64,000 nt of DNA, from positions 53,913,899 through 53,977,898 of the forward strand of contig CM035163.1 of the NCBI GenBank assembly GCA_020205615.1, in the 5' to 3' direction. Source of the stretch: Panax quinquefolius. Lineage: Eukaryota; Streptophyta; Magnoliopsida; Apiales; Araliaceae. Below the pieces are notes generated by a model. That model ran no database searches and was not told the DNA's origin. It saw only the letters and a program-made list of their open reading frames with translations. The stretch's first letter is position 1, and each line of letters opens with the position of its first letter. The position numbers and the translations under genes were made by a program. Below are positions 1 through 12,599 of the stretch, in pieces.

Positions 1-1806
1 CTTCCCCGATGAAGGGGTAATGACAGTACAACAACACTCTCAGTACAATGCATGTCGTACGTGGAACATGTATTTTGATGGAACTGTAAATATGGAAGGA
101 AGGTTAAGAAATTTGGAGCAGATTCTAGTATTGATGACGGGGAGCAGATATCCGTCGTCCGTCAAATTGTAATTTGTTAGAACCAACAACACAGCTGAGT
201 ATGAAGGTTGTATCATGGGACTCAAACTTGCCCAATCAATGGGTATCAGGCGGTTAACTGTCTTTGGGGATTCAAAATTGGTAATCAGACAGACCACAAG
301 AATATATCATACCAAATAGCTACATTTGATGCCTTATCATCGACAAGTTTTATAGATGGCTTCGGAGTTCGAAGAAATAAACTTCCTCCACATTCCTCGG
401 AATAGGAATAATTTTGCGGATGCGCTAGCAACTTTGGCTTCCTTGATCAACATACATGACAAGGAAAACATGCCAAGCATCCCATTTACCCTACAAAAGG
501 CTCCAGCCTATGAGAATTATATTGGGGAAGTATCAGCTGAGCTACCTCCCATCCAACACCCTTGGTATCAGCACATCAAGGAGTACTTACGAGATGGATC
601 TACACGTGCTGAGGTGAGCTCGACTGAAAGAAGGCAGATCCATTGAATAGCTATAAAATTCTACCTGAGCGGAGATGCACTCTACAAAAGAGATGCATGA
701 ATAGGTCTCCTCAGATGTCTGGACAAGGACCAAGCTCAGAGGCTCATGGATGAAATCCATGGTGGAGTATGTGGTCCACACATGAGCGGCCCCCTACTTG
801 TTAAAAAGATCCTCAGAACAGGGCACTACTGGCTCTCGCTTAAGGCTGACTGTGATGATCACGTCAAGAGATGCTACCAATGCCAAATTCATGGGAATGC
901 TATCCACGCCCCTTTGAGGGAACTCCACAATATGAGTTCACTTTGGCCCTTCTCAATGTGGGGAATGGACGTGATCGGGTCCATTGAGCCCAAAACCAGT
1001 AATGGCCATCGGTTTATCTTCACCATGATCGACTACTTCACTAAGTGGGCAGAAGCAGCCTCCTTCCCCAGGGTTACCAAATAAGTCATCATTGCTTTCA
1101 TCAGAAACAATGTCATTTGTCGATATGGACAACCAGAGGTGATTGTGTCAGACAGTGCTAAGAACCTCAACAACAAAATGATGGAGGAGTTGTGCAGTAA
1201 ATTCCACATCAAACACCTTAACTTTGTCATCTACCGTCCAAAGATGAATGGTGCTGCTGAAGCGGCTAATAAAAATATCAAGAAGATCATGCAAAAGATA
1301 TCCGCTAATCATAAAGGATGGTCTAACCTCTTGCCTCTGACCCTATTAGCCTACAGAACTTCAATGCGTACTTCTACTGGGGCAACCCCCTACTCATTGA
1401 CCTATGGGATGGAAGCAAGATCCTCTACGAAGTGGAAATGGAATCCTTAGAGTGTTGAGAGACGCCATTGGATGAAGACCAATTGTTACAAGACAGGTAT
1501 CACCAATTGTCTCTAATAGACGAAAGGCGAAGTGATGCTATCTTCCATGGTCAGTTATACCAATAAAGGATCGCCAGATCCTACAACAAAAAAGTTTGGT
1601 TATGGCAGTTTAAACAACCTGACTTGGTTTTGAAGAAGATCATTGACAACCAAGATCAAGCAAAGGGAAAATTCACTCCAAACTAGGAAGGCCCGTTTAT
1701 TGTCAAGGAGGTATTGACAGGAGGTGCTCTCAAATTACAGGAAATAGACGGCGATGAATTTCCATAGCTCATCAACTCAGACACTGTGAAATGGTACTAT
1801 GTTTAA
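1..1806 (+). pseudogene. Element A pol: archaeal-type RNase H and integrase, decayed
   Basis: The RNase H carries the Tat-type signatures MYFDG near 70, AEYEG near 193 and FGDSKLVI near 265. This second RNase H would remove RNA from the hybrid. The integrase follows: zinc-binding H-H-C-C (GPHMSGP, TGHYW, CYQC) at about 770-885, the first Asp in WGMDVIG (959-979), the second in VSDSAKN (1147), and the Glu in GAAEAANK (1252). The core Asp-Asp-Glu residues are all present. Stops interrupt the frame at about 644, 697, 1083, 1564, 1683 and 1764, and a frameshift follows GMEA near 1415. Four of the six stops fit C-to-T change (CGA, CAA, CAG or TGG ancestors, judged against element E). The ancestral end is the TAA at 1804. 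Confidence 0.9.
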
Positions 1807-2212
1807 AGTTACCATCAAGCAAACATCCTGGTTTTGGATTACCAGATCCCCAGTCATTTCAAGTTTTCTAACCCTTACTATACACAACCCTTTCTTCATA
1901 CCCATTTGCCCCATCAGGGAAACACACTCTTCAAGCCAGCAGCCTAGTTTTGGATCATCAGATCCCTCACTTCACATCTTATACAATTTTTATTATCCCG
2001 CCAGGGATTGAACCCTTCCCCTGCAATTTGTCCTGAACATGGGATCAAACTTTTTCACCCGCAGTTTGTCCTGCACATGGGATCAAACTTTTCCACCTGT
2101 AGTTTGTCCTGAACATGGGGTCAAACATTTTTAGCTGCAAATCGTCCTGAACATAGGGTGAACTACGTCGACCTGATCTTCCCGACACAGGAGTATATAG
2201 CAACCATTTTCA
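1807..2212. other. Element A 3' untranslated region
   Basis: Sequence after the pol stop. It holds pyrimidine-rich DNA, a 38-bp tandem repeat and, at about 2155-2200, a copy of the Tat family's CTACGT...ACGTAG hairpin motif, here as its reverse complement. It ends where element B's LTR begins. No coding potential is recognised. Confidence 0.6.
2023..2164 (+). repeat. 38-bp tandem repeat, about 3.7 copies
   Basis: Units start at 2023, 2061, 2099 and 2137 and contain TTTGTCCTGAACATGGG with small changes. A diverged version of about 39 bp lies at the matching place in E (53623-53720), so the array belongs to the Tat family. Confidence 0.85.
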
Positions 2213-4948
2213 AAAAAGTATACATCACCTATTTCGAGTCGCCAAATACATGGTATGTAATAATACAAATACAATCTTAAATATACAACAAGAGAGTCAT
2301 GAGTTTTAATACAAACATTGTCTTCTGCAGACAATATCCACTCGTAATAAGTCCTCATTACATTTATTAACACACTATTTAATGTAATAGTGAGGACTAC
2401 TACTACTATCCGGACCGCCACTCGCTGCTCCCCGACTAGTCCCCCACACGCTCTCTCATTTCATTTCAAGAGAACAAAAGAAAGAAAGGGTGAGCTCAAC
2501 TAGCCCAAAGAAGAAATATATGACTAAGATAATAAGATAATAAATTATCATTAGTCTTCAACAATGTTAAACCGATAAAATACAATAGACATCAAGTTTA
2601 ATCGCAAAATGAACATGCAATCCATTAAAAGAGTCAAGTAGAGAATAAAATCTACTATCTTTTATGATTTAAAAGGTTTTCATCACTTTTATCACTGGAC
2701 TCAAATTTTAATAAATAATCACATCATCATCCTCAAGACTACTACCAAGGATATTCATTAGTATCACAACCACAATTTATCCACGCACTACGGGCCAAGG
2801 ATATTTGTGTATTCATTAATGGTCATGATCATGCCAACAATCGTCCATCAATGCACTACGGCCAACGAGGACTTTTACCACATCATTTGTAACATTACTA
2901 CCATGATTATACACCAATAAATCCTCGGTCATAATCATACCAAGTCCATCTATGCACTATGTGCCATGTAATGACTTTCAACAAAATATAAATATGAGGA
3001 TGATGACAATGATATAAGAATTCAATAAAACAAGTTCAAGAATTAATTTATTCAGAACTAATAACGCCCAAATTGTCAACATGATATTTTTTGTAGAGTA
3101 AAATTCAAGAATGCTCGTAAGAATATTTCCATGAAAAGATATCGATGAAGCGCAAATATCAAGGATATTCCACTAATTTCATGGAGTATAAAAGTCAAAA
3201 CTTTAACCAACCGAGTATAATAAAGAATGGAATAACAAAAGAAATCACCACGCGCGCAGATTGCAGATGGACAAAGTTATTCCAATGTAATAATAAATAA
3301 CGGAACTGTGTCAAAGCGTAATACGCACCGATGTGATATTCCAAATGTAATAATAAAGAATGGAATAACAACAAAATCACCATGCATGCGATATCAGATA
3401 GACAAAGTTATTCCAATGTAATAATAAATAACTAAACTAATCAGTGTCCAAATGTGAAAACGCATGCATGTGATATTCCAAATGTAATAATAAAGACGGA
3501 ACTAAAGTCCCACAGAAACGCATGCATATGTGATGTGATATTCCAATGTAATAATAAAGAATGAATAATAATGTAATTTCACCATGATGATATCACAGAT
3601 GATATGTGTTATTCCAACAGTAATAATAAATAATGGAATAATGTAAGAATTTCACCAAGTATAGGTAGATCACAGATATAAAAGTTATTCCAATGTAATA
3701 ATAAAGAATGGAATAATGTAAGTTCTCTTCATGAATATGAAAAAAAATAATACCCTTTACCTTATAAAGAAGAGTATTCACTACCAGTAGGGTGGGATAT
3801 ACTTGAAGAAACTTGCACTACGCTTCAAAAAGCTTCTTAAACGCTAAAGAAATACGCCAAGATAGAAGAATAATTTCTCTACGCTTTTCTCTAGAGTTTC
3901 AAAGTGAATTCGTAAGAAATAATGAAGGAACGAGCTTCTATTTATGTAAGAATGGATCTAATAAGAACCAATCCATGAACTATCCAGATCGATTTACTTT
4001 AAACGGACTATCCGTATTGGTTTACAATAAAATATAATATATTCTATTTATAATCTAATAAAACTAATAACTTTTAAAAAGATTTTACTACGCAAACACT
4101 ACGCAGCACTACTATGCAAACACTATGCATAATAAAATATAATATATTCTAATTATTGTCTAATAAAATGAATAACTTTATAAAAGTATTCTGTTTATAT
4201 AAAAAGATTTTACTATTAGCCTAATAAAACGAATAACTTTATAAAAGTATTCTGCTTTTATATAAAAGCTTTTTCATTTTATTACATTAATAATACTAAT
4301 AAAACAAAACTTCATCATCATTATTATTATTCACACTATTAATCGACTGTGTCGCTCCTGTGAAAGAGAGGGCTTTCCAATAAGGATTTCTCCCTATCAT
4401 GCGCAAGCAATTAGTGACCAAACCTCTCCTCGTAGTAACTTCTAGACATCGTTAATATTGCAAATAATAATATTAATAACTTCATCATCTCAATTATAAA
4501 ATATCAACAATAATTGAATCAATTAACGCGAGATACTATGCAACAATTATCAAGCAATAATTGAACAAAACCGAGTGACTTCTCACGTAAGCATCAATAA
4601 TCAATACCGTAGCTACTATGCAACCACGCCAGATTCTCGCATTTTTTAACACCGGTGTTTCAACAGCTTAACAGTAAAACTTCCGCCGTTATTTTCATAA
4701 AAATATTTTTGTCATTTTTTCAATCCGATAATAATTCCGCTGTGGGGTCCACTAATGATTGTCGTCGCATTTAATATTCGTTATTTAATATTCCCCCACC
4801 AATCTAATATTATAAACAACTCACAGATTTTTTGCAAAATTTCTAAATATTACCCACAACTATAACATTATATCAAATTCATTCCATAATATTTAAAAAT
4901 GATAATTATAGAAAATTCATCTTTATTCATAAAAAGTGGGGTCTTACA
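2213..4948 (-). repeat. Element B 3' LTR (left copy)
   Basis: It matches 9848-12595 along its whole length. The inner end is TCTTACA at 4942-4948 (TG on the minus strand). The outer end should read TGTGACGCCCCCAAAATAG but begins only near AAAAGTATACATC at about 2210. It contains an internal repeat array and an AT-rich U3. Confidence 0.85.
3215..3715. repeat. LTR-internal array of TTATTCC...GGAATAA units (left LTR)
   Basis: About seven diverged copies of TATTCCAATGTAATAATAAA (near 3276, 3338, 3407, 3474, 3537, 3608 and 3684) are spaced 62-76 bp apart. In many copies TTATTCCA is followed about 16 bp later by TGGAATAA, forming an inverted repeat that can fold. Confidence 0.8.
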
Positions 4949-4965
4949 ATCTCCCTTCTTATGAA
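4949..4965 (-). promoter_or_regulatory. Polypurine tract of element B
   Basis: On the minus strand TTCATAAGAAGGGAGAT directly precedes the LTR start TGTAAGACCCC. Its position next to the 3' LTR and its purine content fit the primer for plus-strand DNA synthesis. Confidence 0.8.
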
Positions 4966-5300
4966 ATTTTGCCCTCAAAATTAGGGTACGTACGACTGTA
5001 TGTCAAGAGGTAAGGATACCTTGATTTCATTTCAGATTCTAACTCCTGTGTCATTTCCTCAACATCGTGGTTCCTCCATAAAACTTTCGATTTGAGGTAT
5101 AACTCGAGCGTAGAATATGTTCCTTCTTATCCAAGATTTGAACAGAACCCTTCATACGTTAAATCTTCCGCTATTTCGTCCGGTTCTAACTCAATAATGT
5201 GGTTCGGTCTTTCACATATTTACGTAATATGGATATATGAAAAACGTTATGAACACGAGACATACTCAGCAGTAAAGCGAAGTCTATAAAGCTACGCTCC
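4960..5300 (-). pseudogene. Element B integrase C-terminus and chromodomain remnant
   Basis: The minus strand encodes SRVHNVFHISILRKYV (near 5230-5180), the junction typical of chromovirus integrases. It is followed in other frames by pieces matching D's chromodomain (LTYE, KVLWRN, EEMT.ELE). Chromodomains of this group are thought to read histone marks and direct integration to heterochromatin. Several frameshifts break it. The call rests on the match to D. Confidence 0.7.
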
Positions 5301-6480
5301 CTACTCGATCGAGGATTAAAATGGGCCAATGAATCGAGGATCGAGCTTTCTCTCTTTCCAAATCTCAGAACTCCTTTCCATGGAGCAACACGTAACAACA
5401 CATGATCTCCAATATCGAATTCCACGCCCTTTCGATGAAGATCAAGATAACTCTTTTGTCGATCTTGGGAGGTTTTTATACGTCACGGATCATTTGTATC
5501 TTTTTCGTAGTCATACGCATTAACTCCGGCCCCAACAACGTTGCTTCACCCACCTCATCCCAAAGATATCGAGAACGACACTTTCTTCCATACAACGCAA
5601 ATGGAGCCATGCTAATACTTGCTTGATAATCATTGTTGTAGAAAACTCCACCAATGGTAAGAACTTGTCCCAACTTCCTGAAGTCAAGGACACAGTAGTC
5701 TTAATAAATCTTCAAGAGTTTGAATAGTCCTCTCGATTGTCCGTCTGCTCGAGGATGATATGCCAACTAAATCATCGTAAAACTGCGCTCATAGCTTTTT
5801 TTTGCAAACCAACCCAAAATCGTGAAGTGAATCTTGGTCTCTCGATCGTAAACTATGGATATCGGCATACCATGCAATCTTACAACCTCGCTTATATACA
5901 TACGAGCAAGACGCTCAAGTGTATAAGTTTCTCGATAGGTAAGTCAATCTATCAACAATGACCACTTTCTTCCAAACCCAAATCAGATCTGGTGAAAAAT
6001 CAACGGGAACAATGACCCAAACTTGGTCAATCTATCAACAATGACCCAAATTGCATCTACGCCGAGAAACCTTGGGAAGACCAAGAACTAAATCCATGGT
6101 AATGTGCTCCCACTTCCATTTCGGAATTTCAAGTGGTTGCAATGGACCTTTTGGTACTTGATGTCTCGCCCGACTCGCTGACAAGTTAAACACCTCGAGA
6201 TAAACAACGCTTATATCTCTCTCTCTTCATATTGCCCCACCCAAAATGTATGTCAAGATCATGATACATTTTGGTACTCCCCAGATGGATTGCAAACTGT
6301 GTGTCAGTGCGCTCCATCATGATTTTATACTTTAAATCGTGGTCGTTAGAACACAAAGTCCGGAGTCGACTCAAGTATTCCTTCTTCATCGATTCTTGCT
6401 TCCTAAGATAGCACCTTCTTGTACTTTCTTCCTCATACGCATCACCTGTGTCTCAGAAGCTTGAGCAAATTTTAACTTTA
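5300..6480 (-). pseudogene. Element B integrase, heavily frameshifted
   Basis: Fragments match element D's integrase: an HLGSTKMYHDL segment of the zinc-binding region near 6260, RCLS near 6195, and YNNDYQASISMAPF near 5620. The catalytic Asp region lies in broken sequence near 6070-6150. Short insertions and deletions prevent any long frame. No active enzyme is possible. Confidence 0.75.
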
Positions 6481-7100
6481 TCGATTAAAGTCTGTTTCTA
6501 CTCAGATATTCGCCATCATCACGTGGGTCCCTCGAGTTTTTATCTCTATCTCCATCCTTTGCAAGTCATACAAAATGGGCCTCATATTGACAATATCGCA
6601 CTGCAGACCAAGATATGATCTTCTACTCAACGCGCGCCACACTACCACGCTTGCTTTTTTTCCAAGATGATATCGATGGTACGATCATAATCTTTCAACA
6701 GTTCAAGCCAACGTCATTGTCGCATGTCGAGTTCCTTTTGAGTGAAGAAATATTCGAGGCTTTTTATGATCCGTAAAGATCTCCACTTTCTCCCCATACA
6801 AGTAATGCCTCCAAATTTTAAGTGCGAAGACAACAACCGCCAACTCTAGATCATGAGTAGGATAATTCCTCTCATATTCTTTTGAGTTGTCGAGAGGCAT
6901 AGGCTATGACTTTCCCATGTTGCATGAGAACACATCCTAACCCTTTGCGCTCAAGCATCATCAGAGATGACAAATCCCTCCGAGCCGATGGTATTGTCGT
7001 AACAAAATAAATGAGTCTCTCGAAGTTCTTGAAAACTCTTCTCACATTCCTCACTCCAAACCAAATTTTGTATCTTTTCGAGTCACCGAAAGTTAATGGA
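6480..7100 (-). pseudogene. Element B RNase H remnant
   Basis: Minus-strand pieces [24 protein letters not shown] and EIFTDHK (6870-6740) and the upstream [18 protein letters not shown] (6955-6880) are the typical gypsy RNase H of chromoviruses, with the TDHK aspartate retained. The frame changes several times. Confidence 0.8.
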
Positions 7101-7990
7101 GTAGCGATTCGAGAAAACCCTTCTACTTAATCTCGATAATAACCAACTAAGCCGAGAAAGCTACGATTTTGGCCATCGATTTAGGTTGTTCCAACTTTGA
7201 ATGGCTTCAATCTTTGTCGGGTCAACAGATATTCCATGACTTGATACCACGTGCCCAAGGAATGCTACTTCTCAAGCCGTAACTCGCATTTCTTCAACTT
7301 CGCATAAAGCTTATATTCACGAAGCTTTTTGAGTATCAATTTCAAGTGTGTTTTCATGATCTTCACGCTTTTTTGAATAAATAAGGATGTCATCAATAAA
7401 GACGACCACAAAGTGATCCAAATATTCCTTGAATACTCTTGCTCATCATATCCATGAAGGCAAAAGCAGGAGCATTAGTCAATCCAAAAGACATGACTAG
7501 GAATTCATAATGCCCGCATCGAAGTTTCGAAAAGCCTTTTGAATGTCATCTGCTCTAATCTTCAATTGGTGATATCCGTAATCTAAGATCAATTTTTGAA
7601 AAGAATTTGGCGCCTTGCAACCGGGTCAAACAGTCATCAATACGCGGGCAATGGGTACTATTTTTGATGGTGACATGATTCAACTCCCGATAATCAATAC
7701 AAAGTCGCATACTCCCATCTTTCTTCTTCACTTAATGTAACAGAGCACCCCAAGGAGAAGTACTAGATTAATAAAGCCAATGTCTAACAATTCTCGCATT
7801 GGGTCTTTAACTCCTCAAGTTCAATAGAGCCATTCGACATGGGCTTTTGAAATGGGTTTTGTACCGGGTTCAAGGTCGATACAAAATTCAATTTCACGCT
7901 CGGGGTAGGCCAGAAGTTCTTCGTGGAATACGCCAGAAATTCATTAACAATAGAAATATCATTCAAAACTCGATTTATTTTTGTTTAGAT
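7100..7990 (-). pseudogene. Element B reverse transcriptase remnant
   Basis: The sequence around 7370-7425 matches the [10 protein letters not shown] region of element D, which holds the two catalytic aspartates. The region from 7966 down matches D's N-terminal RT (NEF.AYS...[12 protein letters not shown] is a shifted reading of it). Multiple frameshifts are present. Confidence 0.75.
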
Positions 7991-8470
7991 CCGTGATATG
8001 AGCTAAGAAAGCTTGACATCCATTTTTCAATAAACTAATATTTTTTATGGCTTGAGATGACAAGTGATTGATTTTAATGGTTTGGTTGTTTGAATTCGCA
8101 TAATAGGTTGATTAGGAATATGAAAGCTAACAACCTTATTTAAAATAATCAATTTTTGCATGATGAGTAGTTAACCAATCAATCCCTAGAATTACATCAA
8201 ATGCAAGTATTTTCAATGAAATAAGATCGACGGTGTAATGTGAGGGTACCGATTTGAACCAAACAAGACTTATAAAAAAGTGGATGTAATGAAGGTTTCT
8301 CCCAACTGAGTTTCAACAGATAAGTCAAAGTCTAATTTCTCCTGAGTCAAATTTAAACGCTGAGCGCAAGTAGAGAGAAATAAAAGAATGGGTAGAACCC
8401 AGATCAAATAAGGTATATACTTCGCTAGAGTTTATGATAAGCTTACCCGTGATGACCTCATTCGTTCCTC
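7990..8470 (-). pseudogene. Element B protease region, decayed
   Basis: Identified only by close nucleotide match to element D at 41600-41990, which encodes an aspartic protease-like segment. No continuous reading frame and no clear D-S/T-G motif is left in this copy. Confidence 0.5.
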
Positions 8471-9662
8471 GCTTTTCGGGAGGTCACGACAAACGCTCTC
8501 CTCAGACCATCGGGCTTTTTTTTTTTTTCGGGACGCCCTTTGGTGCTCCATCCTAGTTGAACTTGTCTTTGGTGAATGACAAAATCAAGCTAGTGACCTT
8601 CTCTTCCACAATTATAACACGCTTTGACGGCATCGCGGCATCATCGCAGCTTTGACCGATGTGTCCTCTCCTCCGTGATTTGAAGCATACGATAGTGGTC
8701 GTTTCTCCTTCCTTAACAACGGTGTGTCGGTGTCGACGCTTTCCATCATTGTTGAATCTCCTCTTCTTGAAATGTCCATTCTTATTATTTTGGCCATGAT
8801 TACCACCAAGTGGTTACCATTTCGCATGTTGATTCCTCCACGCTTATTGTCACCGCTCGACGATCAAGTATCACCGGTATTATCATTTTTCCTACCGCTT
8901 CTTTTTCGTGGGTTGACTCATTATCGCGCTCCAATAATCGAGCCCTATTAACAACATCTCAATACAAACACAGCTTTATGAGAGATAAGATATCGACGTA
9001 TCTCTGGTTTCAAACCTCTTAGAAACATTCGCCATTCTCTCCTCATTATCAACCAAATGGGACGCAAACCGGACAACTCTAGCAAACTTGGCTTCAGATC
9101 GCGACACACCTGGCCATGTTGTTTTGTTCCAGCTTTAATGAACTCTACCTCTTTCATGTGACGAATACTTTTGAAAGTACTTGTCGTTGAACAGCTTCGA
9201 ACTTCTCCCAAGACATCTTCAAGCAGGGCAAAGTTGAGTACGCTTTTTACGATTCCCACCAAGAATCGCCTCCGCACGCAACATGAAGGTGGCAAAGGGA
9301 ACTTTTGCTCTCTGAGCATCCCAAGACATCAAATATCTTGTTGATCCGCTTTATCCACGCCTCCGCCTTTAAGTGGTTTTGCTCTCCAAAAAACTCCGTG
9401 GTCCCAGCCTTGAACTGCTTTTTCAACAGGATCGTCCGAGAGTGCCAAGTTGTTTCCACCGCATTTTGGACAGAGCCGCCTCTCACCGATGTCGCATGAA
9501 TCGCATGAAGCCTCTAACATTCCATCGCTCATCATTTGGTCGTTGTTGTTGTTTGCATTAGGATTGTCGCCTTCCCGATGCACATTATCCCCGATTATCG
9601 ATCCGTGGACTCAATCTGCCCTCCTCGGCTCCATTGATGTTCTCAACATTCTCTGATGCCAT
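8450..9662 (-). pseudogene. Element B gag remnant
   Basis: It starts at the ATG at 9662 (MASENV, as in D). Gag-domain pieces match D: AEAWIKRINKIFDVLGCSE and GGDSWWES (9380-9250), RHMKEVEFIKAG (9155-9115), and FLRGLKPEIRRYLISHKA (9030-8975). The zinc-knuckle region near 8610-8700 is broken. Gag would form the particle and bind RNA. Many frame changes are present. Confidence 0.8.
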
Positions 9663-9831
9663 TTTCAAATATCGCCACAAAACAAGGGTTAATTAACATA
9701 TCACATATAATCCCTATACTCCGACCAACCAATTAAATATCAAATAAAAGGTAGTAGGTCATACTAATAAGGAATTCTGCCTCTCTCCCTCCTAGTTCTT
9801 GTCTCACATCTCACCTGTGGATCATATCCCT

Positions 9832-9847
9832 AAGCTTTGATACTAAT
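9832..9847 (-). promoter_or_regulatory. Primer binding site of element B
   Basis: The minus strand reads ATTAGTATCAAAGCTT just inside the 5' LTR. It resembles the initiator-Met tRNA site TGGTATCAGAGC with several changes. Confidence 0.65.
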
Positions 9848-10854
9848 CGTGACGCCCCCAAAATAGGTATACATCACCTATTCGAGTCGCCAAATACATG
9901 GTACGTAATACAAATACAATCTTAAATATACAACAAGAGAGTCATGAGTTTTAATACAAATATTGTCTTCTAGATAATATCCACTCGTAATAAGTCCTCA
10001 TTACATTTATTAACACACTATTTAATGTAATAGTGAGGACTACTAATACTATCATCGGACCGCCACCCGCTCCCCGACTAGTCCCGCCACGCTCTCATTT
10101 CCTCAAGAGAACAAATGAAAGAAAGGGTGAGCTCAACTAGCCCAAGAAGAAATATTATGACTAAGATAATGCGTAATAAATTATCATTAGTCTTCAACAA
10201 TGTTAAACCGATAAAATACAATAGACATCAAGTTTAATCGCAATGAACATGCAATCCATTAAAAGAGTCAAGTAGAGAATAAAATCTACTATCTTTTATG
10301 ATTTAAAAGGTTTTCATCACTTTTATCATTGGACTCAAATTTTAATAAATAATCCACATCATCCCCCCGCACTACTACCAAGGATATTCATTAGTATCAC
10401 AACCATAATTTATCCATGCACCACGGGCCAAGGATATTTGTGTATTCATTAATGGTCATGATCATGCCAACAACTCGGTCCATCAATGCACTACGGCCAA
10501 CGAGGACTTTTACCACATCATTTGTAACATTACTGGCCATGATTACACCTAATAATCCTCGGTCATAATCATACCAAGTCCATCTATGCACCATGTGCCA
10601 GCCATATATGACTTTCAACAAAATATAAATATGGGATGATGACAATGATATAAGAATTCAATAAAACAAGTTCAAGAATTAATTTATTCAGAACTAATAA
10701 CGCCCAAATTGTCAACATGATACTTCTTTGTAGAGTAAAATTCAAGAATGCTCGTAAGAATATTTCCATGAAAAAAGATATCGATGAAGCGCAAATATCA
10801 AGGATATTCCACTAATTTCATGGAGTATAAAAGTCAAAACTTTAACCAACCGAG

Positions 10855-11355
10855 TATAATAAAGAATGGAATAACAAAAGAAATCACCATGCACGCAGAT
10901 CAGCATGGATAAAAGTTATTCCAATGTAATAATAAATAATGGAACTGTGTCAAATAATACGCACGACTATGTGATATTCCAATGTAATAATAAAGAATGG
11001 AATAACAACATAAATCACCATGCATGCAGATTGCAGATGACATGTGTTACATGTTATTCCAACAATAATAATAAATCCAAAACTAAACCAGTCCGTAAAC
11101 AGAAACGCATGCATGTGATATTCCAATGTAATAATAAGATTTTAACCAGTCCCAACAAAACGCATGCATGATGATATTCCAATGTAATAATAATAAAGAA
11201 TGGAATAATAAACAATTTCACCATGTATGCAGATTCAGACAGATAAAAGTTATTCCAACAGTAATAATAAATAATGGAATAATGTAAGAATTTCACCAAG
11301 TATAGGTAGATCACAGATACAAAAGTTATTCCAATGTAATAATAAAGAATGGAAT
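10855..11355. repeat. LTR-internal array of TTATTCC...GGAATAA units (right LTR)
   Basis: Same array as at 3215-3715, with diverged TATTCCAATGTAATAATAAA units alternating with GCATGCATG-containing spacers. Confidence 0.8.
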
Positions 11356-11571
11356 AATGTAAGTTCTCTTCATGAATATGAAAAAATAATACCCCTTACC
11401 TTATAAAGAAGAGTACTCGACCAGTAGGGGGGATATACTTGAAGAAACTTGCACTACGCTCAAAGCTTTTTAAACGCTAAAGAAATACGCCAAGATAGAA
11501 GAATAATTTCTCTAGCTTTTTCTCTGTAGTTTCAAAGTGAATTTGTAAGAAATAATGAAGGAACGAGCTTC

Positions 11572-11579
11572 TATTTATA
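11572..11579 (-). promoter_or_regulatory. Candidate TATA box of element B
   Basis: TATAAATA on the minus strand within the 5' LTR. The same motif occurs at the matching LTR position in element D (37437). Functional only by analogy. Confidence 0.5.
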
Positions 11580-12599
11580 GAAGAATGGATCTAATAAGAA
11601 CCAATCCATGAACTATCCAGATCGATCGATTTACTTTTAAAAACTGACTATTCAGATTGGTTTACAATAAAATATAATATATTCTATTTATAATCTAATA
11701 AAACGAATAACTTTTTAAAAAGATTTTTACTACGCAAACACTACGCAGCACTGCACTATGCAAACACTACGCATAATAAAATATAATATATTCTAATTAT
11801 TGTCTAATAAAAATAATAACTTTATAAAAGTATTCTGTTTTATATAAAAAGATTTTACTATTAGCCTAATAAAACGTAATAACTTTATAAAAGTATTTCG
11901 CTTTTATATAAAAGCTTTTCTCGCTTTTTATTACATTAATAATACTAATAAAACAAAACTTCATCATCATTATTATTATTCACACTATTAATCGACTGTG
12001 TCGCTCCTGTGAAAGAGGGGCTTTCCAATAAGGATTTTTCTCCCTATCGCGCCAATTAATTAGGTGACCAAACCTCTCCTCGCGTAACTTCTAGACATCG
12101 TTAATATTGCAAATAATAATATTAATAACTTCTCATATCTCAATTATCTCAATTATATAAATATCAACAATAATCAATCAATTAACGTGAGATACTATGC
12201 AACAACCATCAAGCAATAATCGAACAAAACCGAGTGACTTCTCACGTAAGCATCAATAATCAATACCCGTGCTACTACGCAACCACGCCGTATTCTCGCA
12301 TTTTTTAACACCGGTGTTTCAACAGCTTAATCTGTCTACAAAAAACTTCCGCCGTTATTTTCATAAAATATTTTTGTCGCTTTTTTCAATCCGACAATAA
12401 TTCCGCTGGGGTCCACTAATGATTGTGTCGTCGCATTTAATATTCCCCCCAATATCCCCCGACCAATATAATATAATAACAAATGTGATTTTGCAAAATT
12501 TCTAAATATTACCCACAACTATAACATTATATCAAATTCATTCCATAATATTTAAAAATGATAATTATAGAAAATTCATCTTTATTCATAAAAGTCACC

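Larger units (their letters stand above)
2213..12595 (-). mobile_element. Element B: Tekay/Del-like chromovirus with long LTRs
   Basis: Two direct LTR copies of about 2.74 kb flank a minus-strand gag-PR-RT-RNase H-IN-chromodomain remnant. A tRNA-iMet-like primer binding site (PBS) lies beside the right LTR and a PPT beside the left one, which fixes the orientation. The LTR minus-strand start is TGTAAGACCCC. The left LTR's outer end lacks its first bases and the right LTR's outer end lacks GGGGTCTTACA, so no target duplication can be read. Frames are broken every few hundred bases or less, more than in sister element D. Confidence 0.85.
9848..12595 (-). repeat. Element B 5' LTR (right copy)
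   Basis: A direct copy of 2213-4948. The inner boundary is CGTGACGCCCCC (ancestral TGTGACG). The outer end stops at AAAAGT (12595), missing the terminal TGTAAGACCCC, and joins element A's antisense gene. The two LTRs differ by many small indels, suggesting age or sequence error. Confidence 0.85.

Noticed and set aside
3195..3781. Small frames within the B LTR (and copies at 10905-11314)
   Set aside because: Derived from the LTR repeat array. No conservation of frame between the two LTRs.
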